Of a stretch of 64,000 nucleotides of DNA, positions 42,970 through 51,110 are shown in pieces. The position numbers were made by a program, and so were the translations under genes. The stretch comes from Filifactor villosus. GTDB lineage: Bacteria > Bacillota > Clostridia > Peptostreptococcales > Filifactoraceae. The number at the start of each line of letters is the position of its first letter. The first letter of the stretch is position 1. Location: NCBI RefSeq assembly GCF_042652965.1, contig NZ_JBHSHL010000042.1, positions 1 to 64,000 on the forward strand. Reading direction: 5' to 3'. The notes under the pieces are model-generated. The model was not told the DNA's origin. It saw nothing but the letters and a program-made list of their open reading frames with translations, and ran no database searches.

Positions 42970-43001
42970 AAAATCCCAAGATAAAAGTTCTTGGGATTTT
43001 T
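42970..43001 (+). terminator. Terminator after the duplicated-domain gene
   Basis: AAATCCCAAGA / TTCTTGGGATTT stem, 6-nt loop, T tail. Confidence 0.85.
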
Positions 43002-43134
43002 CAAAGGGAATTATTAGTAACAATATAAAGAATAAAATATAAAAAATTAATAAATTATTTAAATATTGTATAATATATTTATAAATTAATCAATACAAAC
43101 CGGTTTTGCAACTTATCTATGGAGGTGGCGATTT

Positions 43135-44073
43135 ATGAAAAAGGCAAGATGGCTAAGTCTATGTTTTGTTCTTTGGCTTACGGCGGTTTTTTGTATAACT
43201 TCCTGTGCACCCAAGGCTCAGGAGGATATGAAGCTCGTTTTTCTCAAGAGTTATGGGGATATCAAGGCAGTTGAAGGGGATAAAAACGGAATTTGTCTGA
43301 GCTTGATCCTCTATCATTATGACGATAGGTTCGAGAAGAAGGAGGTCGTCTCCGACAACGGGATATTTGGAAGTCTTCTGTCCAAGTTTGGGATCGGCGA
43401 ACAGGTCTTAGTCCAAACCTTCCCGGATGTGAGTTTTGTGAGTGATGATATCGAGGTCGTCAGTTATAAACTTATGGATACGGGAACAAGGAACAAAGAT
43501 GCCCGACTGTTCAATCTGGATATCTTTTATAAGTTGAACGGCAAGACGGATGCTGCGACCTATGAGGTAAATCGCATAAGAATCGACGATAGGGAGTTTG
43601 ACATCGGAAGTCTGTATTTTTTCCCGGTGTCGGGGGATGAAAATAAGGACGGAGATCTCGTCTTAAAGTCCGTTTCGGCAGCTGTCTTCGGAACGGGTCT
43701 GAAGGATTTTTTGGCAGAGCTTGGTAATGATACACAGGAGGATATTGTTCTCGAAGAAGTGGATCTGAGACACTTTGAAGATTTTAAGGCCAAGTTCATC
43801 CTCGGTGATGGAGGAAGAACGACGGAGAGTGATTCTGCAAAGGGCTTGAAGATCGGGGCGAGAAGTGTCGGGGAGTTGAGGGTGGAATTCACAAAAGCGC
43901 CGGAAGGGTACGATGTCTTTTATGTTTCTCCCGTGATACGCTACTACGATACGAAGAAGGAATTGAAGGAGATTCCCATAGAGTATTTTTTAAGCGGTTC
44001 GATCATGGATGAGAAGGAGCTTGGGGAAGCAGCGGATAAGTACCGAATGTCCGGAGCAACACTTGCGGATTAA
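43135..44073 (+). CDS. Lipoprotein of unknown function
   Basis: A 312-aa protein with a lipoprotein signal: KARWLSLCFVLWLTAVFCI followed by lipobox ITSC, giving lipid-modified Cys at about residue 24. The mature part is mixed alpha/beta with no family that I recognise. RBS GGAGG. An AT-rich stretch with TATAAT at 43069 precedes it. The stop codon TAA directly abuts the end of a RepB element. Confidence 0.75.
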   Translation: MKKARWLSLCFVLWLTAVFCITSCAPKAQEDMKLVFLKSYGDIKAVEGDKNGICLSLILYHYDDRFEKKEVVSDNGIFGSLLSKFGIGEQVLVQTFPDVSFVSDDIEVVSYKLMDTGTRNKDARLFNLDIFYKLNGKTDAATYEVNRIRIDDREFDIGSLYFFPVSGDENKDGDLVLKSVSAAVFGTGLKDFLAELGNDTQEDIVLEEVDLRHFEDFKAKFILGDGGRTTESDSAKGLKIGARSVGELRVEFTKAPEGYDVFYVSPVIRYYDTKKELKEIPIEYFLSGSIMDEKELGEAADKYRMSGATLAD

Positions 44074-44187
44074 TACTATTCTCCGTTTAAAATATCAAGG
44101 AAACGGAATATATGTCTACCAAAAAGGTTTTGAGCAATCGTAGAATTTAAACTTCGCGACCGGACAATTTTAATAGATAACAGTATA
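44074..44187 (+). repeat. RepB copy abutting a stop codon
   Basis: TACTATTCTCCGTTTAAAAT starts at the base after the lipoprotein stop codon; ends TTTTAATAGATAACAGTATA. Insertion took place exactly at, or shaped, the 3' end of the gene. Confidence 0.8.
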
Positions 44188-44388
44188 AAATTCCCGTAAA
44201 AAAATCGATTGAAAATTTTACTTGGGCACAGCTCTTGTAGAGATAAGATGGGAGAAAGGTTACAGGAATGTTACGAACTTGACGGGGGAGAAACTATATA
44301 TTATTATAAATGCAACGGATTATTTTGAAAATCTGTTATTGTGGACGTGTTCTTGATAAGGTCGAAGTGTTCCGGATGTTTTAGGAAG

Positions 44389-44627
44389 ATACCGCATAAA
44401 TCGAAACACAGAGAAAAACCGGTTTTATGCAAAGGATAATATCCTCGTAGTACTATTCTCCGTTTGAAATGCCTAATATACAGACTTGTCACTGCCAAAA
44501 AAACAACTTGGATGATCCTATGCTTTGAAACATTCAACCTGTCAATTCTGATAGATCATAGTATAAGTATGGATGTCACAAGGTTTTTGTGTCGCATAAA
44601 GCAAGAGATCCCTTTGTGCGGTTTCGG
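44389..44627 (+). repeat. RepC interrupted by RepB
   Basis: Left part ATACCGCATAAATCGAAACA to ATCCTCG, right part GGATGTCACAAGGTTTTTG to TTTGTGCGGTTTCGG. These align with both sides of the uninterrupted copy at 18801-18933, with RepB between. Confidence 0.85.
44451..44565 (+). repeat. RepB nested in RepC
   Basis: TACTATTCTCCGTTTGAAAT to TTCTGATAGATCATAGTATA. Confidence 0.85.
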
Positions 44628-44674
44628 CTTATAACAACGTCCTAAACCCATAGGGTATGTTTAAGGAGGCGAAT

Positions 44675-45103
44675 ATGAACAAAAAAGACAAAGTGTTTTC
44701 GGCCTTACTCCTCTTGTGTTCGGGGATCGTTCTTTCCTGCTTGATCTATCAGCTGACTCTGTCCGAGGAAGAAAGGCATCTTCTTTTGATGAAGGAGTAT
44801 GAGGTCCTGACCTTGGACGAGATGGGAGGAGTAATATCGGATCTTTCTCCCGCCGTGATCTACATCGGTTCCGCATCTTGTGAGCCGTGTTTGACAAACG
44901 GCGAAAGTCTGCATCGGTTCGCCAAGTCGCTGGGCACGAAGAGGTATTATCTCGATATCGGTGCTATGAGCGAGGAAGAGGCGGATCGGTTTAAGATCGA
45001 GTACAACATTGCTGATATACCTGCCTTTGTTTCGATCTCGGAAGAAGGGATCGACCTTATCACAAAACAGGTGTTGGAGGAGAAAGGAGTTATCGATGAA
45101 TAG
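44675..45103 (+). CDS. Membrane-anchored thioredoxin-like protein
   Basis: A 142-aa protein. An N-terminal membrane segment (VFSALLLLCSGIVLSCLIYQL, residues about 7-27) is followed by a short thioredoxin fold with the redox motif SASCEPC (C-x2-C at about 73-76) and a cis-Pro region IADIPAFVSI. It resembles bacteriocin-transport accessory and TlpA-type proteins, which act on disulfides outside the membrane. ATG at 44675 after AAGGAGG. It overlaps the next gene by 8 nt and is followed by an ABC exporter. Confidence 0.75.
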   Translation: MNKKDKVFSALLLLCSGIVLSCLIYQLTLSEEERHLLLMKEYEVLTLDEMGGVISDLSPAVIYIGSASCEPCLTNGESLHRFAKSLGTKRYYLDIGAMSEEEADRFKIEYNIADIPAFVSISEEGIDLITKQVLEEKGVIDE

Positions 45104-45353
45104 CAAAAAGATACAGGTGCCTATAGGGATGGCGGTACTGTATAATATCCTCCTGCTTTTGCTTTTGATGCAGCTCTTCCACAGTGTTTATTTCCATCAA
45201 AAGCTGGCTACCGCAACCTACCTTGTTCTTATCGGAGTAGCTTATTGGAGGGATATCGAGGTAAGGAGATCCTACTCTTTCGGGAAGAAGGCGATATATC
45301 ACGTTATGATCGCGCTTTGCCTGCTGTACGGTTTCTACGCGTTGTTTGCCTGA
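45096..45353 (+). CDS. Small two- or three-helix membrane protein
   Basis: An 85-aa protein starting MNSKKIQVPIGMAVLYNILL, with hydrophobic segments at about 10-30, 36-48 and 64-84. The ATG lies inside the end of the thioredoxin-like gene (8-nt overlap), with AAAGGAG before it. Position suggests a subunit or helper of the neighbouring exporter. No family recognised. Confidence 0.7.
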   Translation: MNSKKIQVPIGMAVLYNILLLLLLMQLFHSVYFHQKLATATYLVLIGVAYWRDIEVRRSYSFGKKAIYHVMIALCLLYGFYALFA

Positions 45354-45461
45354 GAGATGAGCGCTATATCCGAGGAACTGTGGCATTAAGTGACAAAAAT
45401 AAAAGACGGATCTTCCTCCTCTTCGACTGGAGAGGAGGTACATAGACAAGGAGAGAAAACT

Positions 45462-47060
45462 ATGAAGTTGTGGAAGTTTAATTCGGTAAAGTTCACTTTT
45501 TTGATGACTGTAATGGAAACCTTGATGACGATCTATCTGATGAGCAAACTGTCTACCTTGGTAACGGACGATCTCGACACTTTGAAGAAAAATGTCCTGA
45601 TCTTATTGGGCCTCTATCTTGCCGAGCGCGGTCTTCAGTGTTTCAAACTCTATTCGCAGCAGGTATCGAGTTACTATATACGAAGACAGCTCAATGACAG
45701 AGTAAGTCATCATTACCGAAGTATCAGTCATTCAAAGTTTAAGAGCAAGACGGTCGGAGAGAGGACTTCGATGTATGTCAACGATATTCCTCAAGTGGTG
45801 GGTCTCCTTTTTGGGAAGTTGATCGATGTGACCTACAGTTTGGCTTTGATCTTTTTTGCACTCGGTGCGCTTTGGAGGATCAGTACCATGGTATTTGTGA
45901 TCTCGGCGATATTGACCGTGGGGATGATTTTTGTTCCGCAGTTGTTTTCCAAACGTCTTTCGATGGCGATCTCAAGTTCGCAGTCGGAGAAGGAGAAGTT
46001 CTTGGGCAAGATGACGGAGCTGTTGACGGGATTTTTTGTCTTTGTGTCCACTTGTTCTTTGCCCAAGTTTATGTCAAGGGCACAGAAGGTGAGCGAGTCG
46101 TATGCAAAAGCCGTCACCGATGTGGATATCTTTGCGGCGGAGATGACGGCAGTGCTGAATTTTGCAGGAAACATTCTGACTTTGACGGTCCTTGGTCTGA
46201 CCTCTTATATGGTCGTTCAGGGGCAGGTGGCGGTAGGCACGCTGTTGTCGGTCATCGGGATCGTACCTTTGGTGGGGGATGCCTCCCAACTTCTGCTTAC
46301 CAACTACACCTTCTACAAGTCCGGCAAGGAGTTTTATCAGAGCAGGTTTGGGGAGATCGAGGAGTTTTACAGCAGTCATTTGACAAAACCCTTCCTCCGA
46401 AGAAAGAAGGATATCGGTGAAGAAAGTATCCTGCCTTCTTCTGTGCAGATCGAGGAGATCCGGGTGGAGAACCTGAAGATCCTGTACGAAAACAAGGAGA
46501 TAGCCGTGAAGGACATCCGCTTTCAAAAAGGGAAGAAGTATGTGCTGACGGGAGAGAGCGGCTGTGGAAAGAGTTCGCTTTTGAAGGTGATCTTGGGCGA
46601 GGTAGAGGACTATGAGGGAGAGGTGCTCATCGACGGAGTAGCCAAAAACAAGGGCGATACGCTCTACGATACCATCGCCTATATGAGTCAGGACAGTTTC
46701 CTGTTCAAGGAGAGTATGGCGGAAAACATCAAGACCGGGAACGACTCCGCTAAGGTGGAAGAACTGTTGGAGCGGGTCGGTATGCAGGAGTTGGGTGGAG
46801 AATATCCGATCGAAGAGAATGGAAAAAACCTCTCCGGAGGACAGAAACAGAGGATCGCCTTTGCGAGGACCTTGGCTCTTTCAAAAAAGGTGTTGTTTAT
46901 GGATGAGGCGACCGCCAACTTGGATGCCAATACAGCGAGAATGATCGAAGGGGCGGTCTTGGACAGTGATATGACGGTGGTTATGATCACGCATCATCTG
47001 AACGATGAGATCAGACAGAAGGCGGATGAGATCATAGATTTGGGAGGAAGGATTGCTTAG
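45462..47060 (+). CDS. ABC exporter, fused permease and ATPase
   Basis: A 532-aa half-transporter. An N-terminal six-helix type I exporter domain (residues about 10-300), then an ATPase domain with Walker A LTGESGCGKSSLLK (about 365), signature LSGGQKQRIAFART, Walker B VLFMDEATANLD and the switch histidine in ITHH. ATG at 45462 after AAGGAGAG. There is no N-terminal C39 peptidase. It forms an apparent operon with the thioredoxin-like and small membrane proteins. Export of a small thiol compound or peptide is possible, but no precursor peptide is seen. Confidence 0.88.
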   Translation: MKLWKFNSVKFTFLMTVMETLMTIYLMSKLSTLVTDDLDTLKKNVLILLGLYLAERGLQCFKLYSQQVSSYYIRRQLNDRVSHHYRSISHSKFKSKTVGERTSMYVNDIPQVVGLLFGKLIDVTYSLALIFFALGALWRISTMVFVISAILTVGMIFVPQLFSKRLSMAISSSQSEKEKFLGKMTELLTGFFVFVSTCSLPKFMSRAQKVSESYAKAVTDVDIFAAEMTAVLNFAGNILTLTVLGLTSYMVVQGQVAVGTLLSVIGIVPLVGDASQLLLTNYTFYKSGKEFYQSRFGEIEEFYSSHLTKPFLRRKKDIGEESILPSSVQIEEIRVENLKILYENKEIAVKDIRFQKGKKYVLTGESGCGKSSLLKVILGEVEDYEGEVLIDGVAKNKGDTLYDTIAYMSQDSFLFKESMAENIKTGNDSAKVEELLERVGMQELGGEYPIEENGKNLSGGQKQRIAFARTLALSKKVLFMDEATANLDANTARMIEGAVLDSDMTVVMITHHLNDEIRQKADEIIDLGGRIA

Positions 47061-47107
47061 ACGGAAGGGGCAGTTCGTTGATTCCACCGAACACAAATAC
47101 ATTTGAG

Positions 47108-47242
47108 GGAATGTTGCATAATTCAAAAAGTGACATGAAGCCGCCTTTGAGGGGAAACAAATTCTTGAACATTTTCATTTGAAGGAACTTCTCTATCTTA
47201 CAAAACAATATAAAGAGAATCTTTTAGCCTTGAGGGTATGTC
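47108..47242 (+). repeat. Diverged RepC
   Basis: Left end ATGTTGCATAATTC; interior AAACAAATTCTTGAACATTTTC resembles other copies; right end GAGGGTATGTCC is degenerate. Confidence 0.45.
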
Positions 47243-47318
47243 CTTATAAAGATAGGTAAAACAAACCCGGCATATTGATTTCTATCAAGAATGTGAAAGG
47301 GGGATGGCGGGAGAGAAA

Positions 47319-48026
47319 ATGAATGTTATGAAAATATTGGAAGCACAAAATTTAAGCAAGCGGTACCGCGAGTTTGAATTGAAGGATATCGATCTGTCAA
47401 TCGAAGAAAAAGAAGTTGTCGGATTTATAGGGAAGAATGGAAGCGGAAAAAGCACGGCTATGAAAATTTTGGCAGGGATCCTGAATGAAGACGGAGGGAG
47501 AATCTTGTTTGAAGGGGTTGATATCGTCGCCTCAAATCGAAACACTTTTAAGGAGAATATCGGCTACATAGGAGAGTATCCCGACTTTTTCGGAAAAGAG
47601 AGTTTGAAAAATATAACAAATTTCTACAAAGATTTCTATAAACGTTGGAATGACAGATCCTACAAAGATGTGATCCGAAGATTTAATCTGAATGAAAAGA
47701 GCCTTATGTCGGAATTGTCAAAGGGAATGAAGGTCAAGTATGCTCTGTGTCTGGTTTTGGCACATAGCCCCAAACTTTTGATTTTGGACGAGATCACATC
47801 GGGGTTGGATATTGCAGTCAGGGCGGAAGTCTTAGAGATGTTGAGAGAGTATGTCGATGGGACTTCTTCCGGTATTCTTTTTTCGTCACACATATCGGAA
47901 GATATGGATAAACTCGCGGACAGGTTGATTTTTTTGAACAATGGGAAAATCGTCTACCGATGTTCTGCTGATGAGCCGGAAAGAGAGAAGTTGAGTTTTA
48001 ATGAACTTATCAATCGCAGCGTATAA
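47319..48026 (+). CDS. ABC transporter ATP-binding protein
   Basis: A 235-aa ATPase: Walker A GFIGKNGSGKSTAMK (about 41-55), Q-loop region YIGEYPDFF, a divergent signature ELSKGMKVKYALCLVLA, Walker B LLILDEITSGLD, and H-loop SSHI. The divergent signature and length match BcrA/NatA/YtrB-type subunits paired with ABC-2 permeases. Three in-frame ATGs (47304, 47319, 47328) are possible; 47319 has GGGAG at good spacing. The permease follows after 12 nt. Confidence 0.9.
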   Translation: MNVMKILEAQNLSKRYREFELKDIDLSIEEKEVVGFIGKNGSGKSTAMKILAGILNEDGGRILFEGVDIVASNRNTFKENIGYIGEYPDFFGKESLKNITNFYKDFYKRWNDRSYKDVIRRFNLNEKSLMSELSKGMKVKYALCLVLAHSPKLLILDEITSGLDIAVRAEVLEMLREYVDGTSSGILFSSHISEDMDKLADRLIFLNNGKIVYRCSADEPEREKLSFNELINRSV

Positions 48027-48038
48027 GGGAGGATATCA

Positions 48039-48683
48039 ATGGCTTTGAGGAGTTTATTGAGAAAATATTTCATAATGAACAGAAAAAACAGCTTGATCGG
48101 TGTGGCGGCAGCCGCTTTGTTCTCCTGTATCATAGTGGAGGGAGCCGAATATTACGCAGTATCTTTGTTGATGTCTCCAAGTCTATTGTTTTCGTTTATA
48201 GTAGGAAAACTCTGCTATATGGAAGACGAGAGCTCGACGCGAATTTTTTTGCTCTCTCTCCCCATAGGGAGAAAGGAGTTGATCCTTGAGAAGAATATCG
48301 TTTCCTACGGATGTATCATTGCAGGTCTGATCCTATCCAATCTCATCTTTTTTGCAGTAAATGTCATTTGGGGTAGAGAGATATACTTCAATTTGTCTGT
48401 GAATTTGATTATGGCGAGTTTTTTGATCTTCTACAACAGTATTTATCTCGTTTTGAATTACAGCTTTGACTACTCGAAAACGCAGTTCACGTCGTTTATT
48501 ATCATGGCTTTGATGATGGTCTTGTTTAAGTTCAGAAAGGGTGTTTTTTATACTGTATCCGGATCCGGCTTGACGACCGTATCCGTTGTACTTTTGTTGT
48601 CGGTAGTTGCTTTGAATGGTTTAGTGTTCAAAATACTCGGAGAGAAGCAGAAGAAAAGAATGTCATTGAAAAGAAGAAGGTAA
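48039..48683 (+). CDS. ABC-2 type permease
   Basis: A 214-aa membrane protein with about six hydrophobic segments. The segment CYMEDESSTRIFLLSLPIGRKELILEK is typical of ABC-2 permeases (LP-x-x-R/K-x-E signature) that partner BcrA-like ATPases. RBS GGGAGG. With the preceding ATPase it probably forms an efflux or self-protection transporter. The substrate is unknown. Confidence 0.85.
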   Translation: MALRSLLRKYFIMNRKNSLIGVAAAALFSCIIVEGAEYYAVSLLMSPSLLFSFIVGKLCYMEDESSTRIFLLSLPIGRKELILEKNIVSYGCIIAGLILSNLIFFAVNVIWGREIYFNLSVNLIMASFLIFYNSIYLVLNYSFDYSKTQFTSFIIMALMMVLFKFRKGVFYTVSGSGLTTVSVVLLLSVVALNGLVFKILGEKQKKRMSLKRRR

Positions 48684-48689
48684 TATGGG

Positions 48690-48722
48690 CATTTGTTTGA
48701 AGAATGCTCTGTCAAACAAATG
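48690..48722 (+). other. Hairpin after the ABC-2 permease gene
   Basis: GCATTTGTTTG / CAAACAAATGC arms of 11 bp with about 12 nt between; only a weak T tail follows. Possibly a terminator. Confidence 0.55.
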
Positions 48723-48827
48723 CTCTTCATAAGGTACGGGTATAAGAAAAAATGGAGTCCAGGCTATTTTTTGTAAATGATGTGAGAGTTGCAATGGAAG
48801 ATAGAGTGAAAGAGAAGGGAGGATCTT

Positions 48828-49445
48828 ATGAGAAGGTTGAAGATGATGATCTGTGTTGTTGTGCTTCTTCTTTCGGCCTGTGCCAAGGAGGAAAAGGCAG
48901 AAAAACCTGTGGTCTATCTCTATCCGGATAGAGAAATGCAGGTCGAGGTCAAACTTGATTATGAGGGAGATCTGCTTTTAAGCTATCCCGAGTACAGGGA
49001 AGGCTGGAGGGTAAAGGCACGACCGGACGGGACCTTGATCTCCTCCGATGACGGGATGGAGTATTCCTACTTGTTTTGGGAAGGCGAGGACGACCACAGG
49101 TATGAGATGAGCAGGGGTTTTGTGGTAAAAGGCGAAGATACTGCTGAATTTTTGCGGGAGAAGTTATCGCTTCTGGGACTTACACCGAGGGAGTACAACG
49201 AATTCATCGTATACTGGTTGCCGAGGATGAAAGAGAATGCTTATAATCTTATATGTTTTCAGGGAGAAGAGTATACAAAGAGGGCGAAACTTTCCATAGA
49301 ACCTTCTCCCGACAGTATATTGAGAGTGTTTATGGTATATCAACCCTTGGATGCTCCGATTTCTGTGGAGGAACAGGAGCTTCGGAGTTTTGAGAGAAGA
49401 GGTTTTTCTGTCGTTGAATGGGGAGGAAAAGAACAGAGACCTTAA
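48828..49445 (+). CDS. Lipoprotein with KPVVYLYP motif
   Basis: A 205-aa protein. Lipobox LLSACAK gives the lipid-modified Cys at about residue 18. The mature part begins with KPVVYLYPDREMQVEVKLDY and continues with YREGWRVKARPDGTL and SYLFWEG. This pattern is one I have seen in uncharacterised proteins of anaerobes and other bacteria. No function can be assigned. RBS GGGAGG. The gene stands alone between a hairpin and a repeat cluster. Confidence 0.75.
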   Translation: MRRLKMMICVVVLLLSACAKEEKAEKPVVYLYPDREMQVEVKLDYEGDLLLSYPEYREGWRVKARPDGTLISSDDGMEYSYLFWEGEDDHRYEMSRGFVVKGEDTAEFLREKLSLLGLTPREYNEFIVYWLPRMKENAYNLICFQGEEYTKRAKLSIEPSPDSILRVFMVYQPLDAPISVEEQELRSFERRGFSVVEWGGKEQRP

Positions 49446-49451
49446 TGTTGG

Positions 49452-49692
49452 AGAGATGTCTCATAATTTAGAGAGAGGAAAAACGGTTTCACACGAAAAA
49501 CAAAGTTTCCGAAACCGTTCTTGTTAGTTTGAGTGTGGATATAAACAATCTGTGAACGTAGACGATAAGACGATTTTTCGCGGTCAAAAAATAGAGATAT
49601 CCATAGTTCTATGTATTTTACGGGCAAGAAAATTTCGTTTTATCTCCTATGGAGTACGAAGTGACGATATCCATAATTCAAACAAATAATAG
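49452..49692 (+). repeat. RepC fragment followed by two RepA fragments
   Basis: RepC-like left end GAGATGTCTCATAATTTAG with inverted repeat AACGGTTTC / GAAACCGTT (49490-49517). RepA core GTGGATATAAACAATCTGTG...AGAGATATCCATAG follows (about 49530-49610). A reversed RepA-like stretch GATATCCATAATTCAAACAAATAATAGTG ends the cluster. Probably nested remnants. Confidence 0.6.
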
Positions 49693-49735
49693 TGTTATAT
49701 CACGGAGCGAGATGTAAAGAAGGAGGAGGCTTGAA

Positions 49736-50902
49736 ATGAAAAGTTTTGTGTATCACGTCCCGACCAAGGTGTACTTTGGAGAAGGACAGTTGTGTCATTT
49801 GGGAGAAGAATTGAAGCAGTGCGGAAAGAAGGTTTTGCTGTCTTACGGGGGAGGCTCTATCAAAAAGAGCGGTCTGTATGATCTCCTGCTCGAAGAGATG
49901 AAGAAGGCGAATCTGGAGGTTTTTGAGCTTGCGGGGATCGAACCCAATCCCAGGATCGAGTCGGTTCGCGAGGGAGCTCGTCTTTGCAAGCAACATGACA
50001 TTGATGTGGTGCTTGCAGTAGGCGGAGGTTCGACCATCGATGCGGCGAAGTTTATTGCGGCGGGTGCTTGCACCGACGATGATCCATGGGATTTTTTCGT
50101 TGCGGGAGCACCGATCGACAAGGCTCTGCCGCTGATCACGGTCCTTACTCTCTCTGCTACGGGTTCGGAAATGGATTCCTGCGGGGTAATCAGCAATATG
50201 GAAACCAACGACAAGCTGGCACGTTACTCCGACCATGTATTTCCCAAGGTGTCCTTCCTCGATCCCACGTTGACTTACACAGTCAATGAATATCAGACAG
50301 CCTGCGGTTCGGCGGACATCCTTTCGCATATTTTTGAGGTCTACTTCAATATGAATAAGGATCTATATATGCTCGATACCGTGATGGAGGGCTTGATGAG
50401 GACCGTCATCAAATATGCCCCGATTGCACTTAGGGAACCTGAGAACTATGAGGCGAGGGCAAATCTGATGTGGGCATCGAGCTGGGCGATCAACGGATTT
50501 ATTAACGGAGGAAAACAACAGGCTTGGAGTTGCCATCCGATGGAACATGTTTTGTCCGCCTACTATGACATTACTCACGGTTTGGGATTGGCGATCCTGA
50601 CACCGAGATGGATGAAGTACTGCTTGGATGAGACGAGGGTCTCCAAGTTCTATCAGTTCGGGGTCAATGTGTTCGGTATTGATGCTTCGCTTGAGCCGCT
50701 GGAAGTCGCGGAACGTGCGATCGAGGAGTTGAGCACCTTCTTCTTTCGGACCTTGGGTCTTAAGAGCAGGCTCTCCGAGGTCGGGATCGACGATACGCAT
50801 TTCGAGCAGATGTCACAGAAGGCTTGCAAAGGAGGAGTTTTGGCCGGGTTTAAACCTTTGGGCAAGGAAGATATCAAGAAGATTTTTGAACGTTGTTTGT
50901 AG
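49736..50902 (+). CDS. Iron-containing alcohol dehydrogenase (BdhA/YqdH-like)
   Basis: A 388-aa group III alcohol dehydrogenase of the butanol-dehydrogenase type, reducing aldehydes such as butyraldehyde with NAD(P)H. NAD-binding GGGSTIDAAKFIA (about residue 96), Fe-ligand region SADILSHIFE (Asp and His, about 190) and CHPMEHVLSAYYDITHGLGLA (two His, about 265-280). RBS GAAGGAGGAGG. It could drain reducing power from the butyryl-CoA branch, but no CoA-acylating aldehyde dehydrogenase is in the window. Confidence 0.93.
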   Translation: MKSFVYHVPTKVYFGEGQLCHLGEELKQCGKKVLLSYGGGSIKKSGLYDLLLEEMKKANLEVFELAGIEPNPRIESVREGARLCKQHDIDVVLAVGGGSTIDAAKFIAAGACTDDDPWDFFVAGAPIDKALPLITVLTLSATGSEMDSCGVISNMETNDKLARYSDHVFPKVSFLDPTLTYTVNEYQTACGSADILSHIFEVYFNMNKDLYMLDTVMEGLMRTVIKYAPIALREPENYEARANLMWASSWAINGFINGGKQQAWSCHPMEHVLSAYYDITHGLGLAILTPRWMKYCLDETRVSKFYQFGVNVFGIDASLEPLEVAERAIEELSTFFFRTLGLKSRLSEVGIDDTHFEQMSQKACKGGVLAGFKPLGKEDIKKIFERCL

Positions 50903-51056
50903 ACAAGAGGGTTTCATAGAAGGGTGTTTTCTCAAGTTGACAAAATAAAAGGGAAAGAAAACACTGAAAAAATGACCGGCTTAGGAGGAAGGTCTTCTCA
51001 GGTATGGAAAGATGATCGTACCTGATTCAGGAAAGTAGTTTCCTTAAGATACGGAC

Positions 51057-51110
51057 AAACGGAGCAGACAGGTGGAGAAGAGGTCTTCTCCGTTTGTCTA
51101 CTCCGTTTTT
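51057..51110 (+). terminator. Terminator between the convergent adh and ABC-F genes
   Basis: Multi-part stem: CGGAG/CTCCG, AGACA/TGTCT and GGAGAA/TTCTCC, followed by TTTTTT on the plus strand. It ends the alcohol dehydrogenase transcript and overlaps the last codons of the convergent ABC-F gene. Confidence 0.8.
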
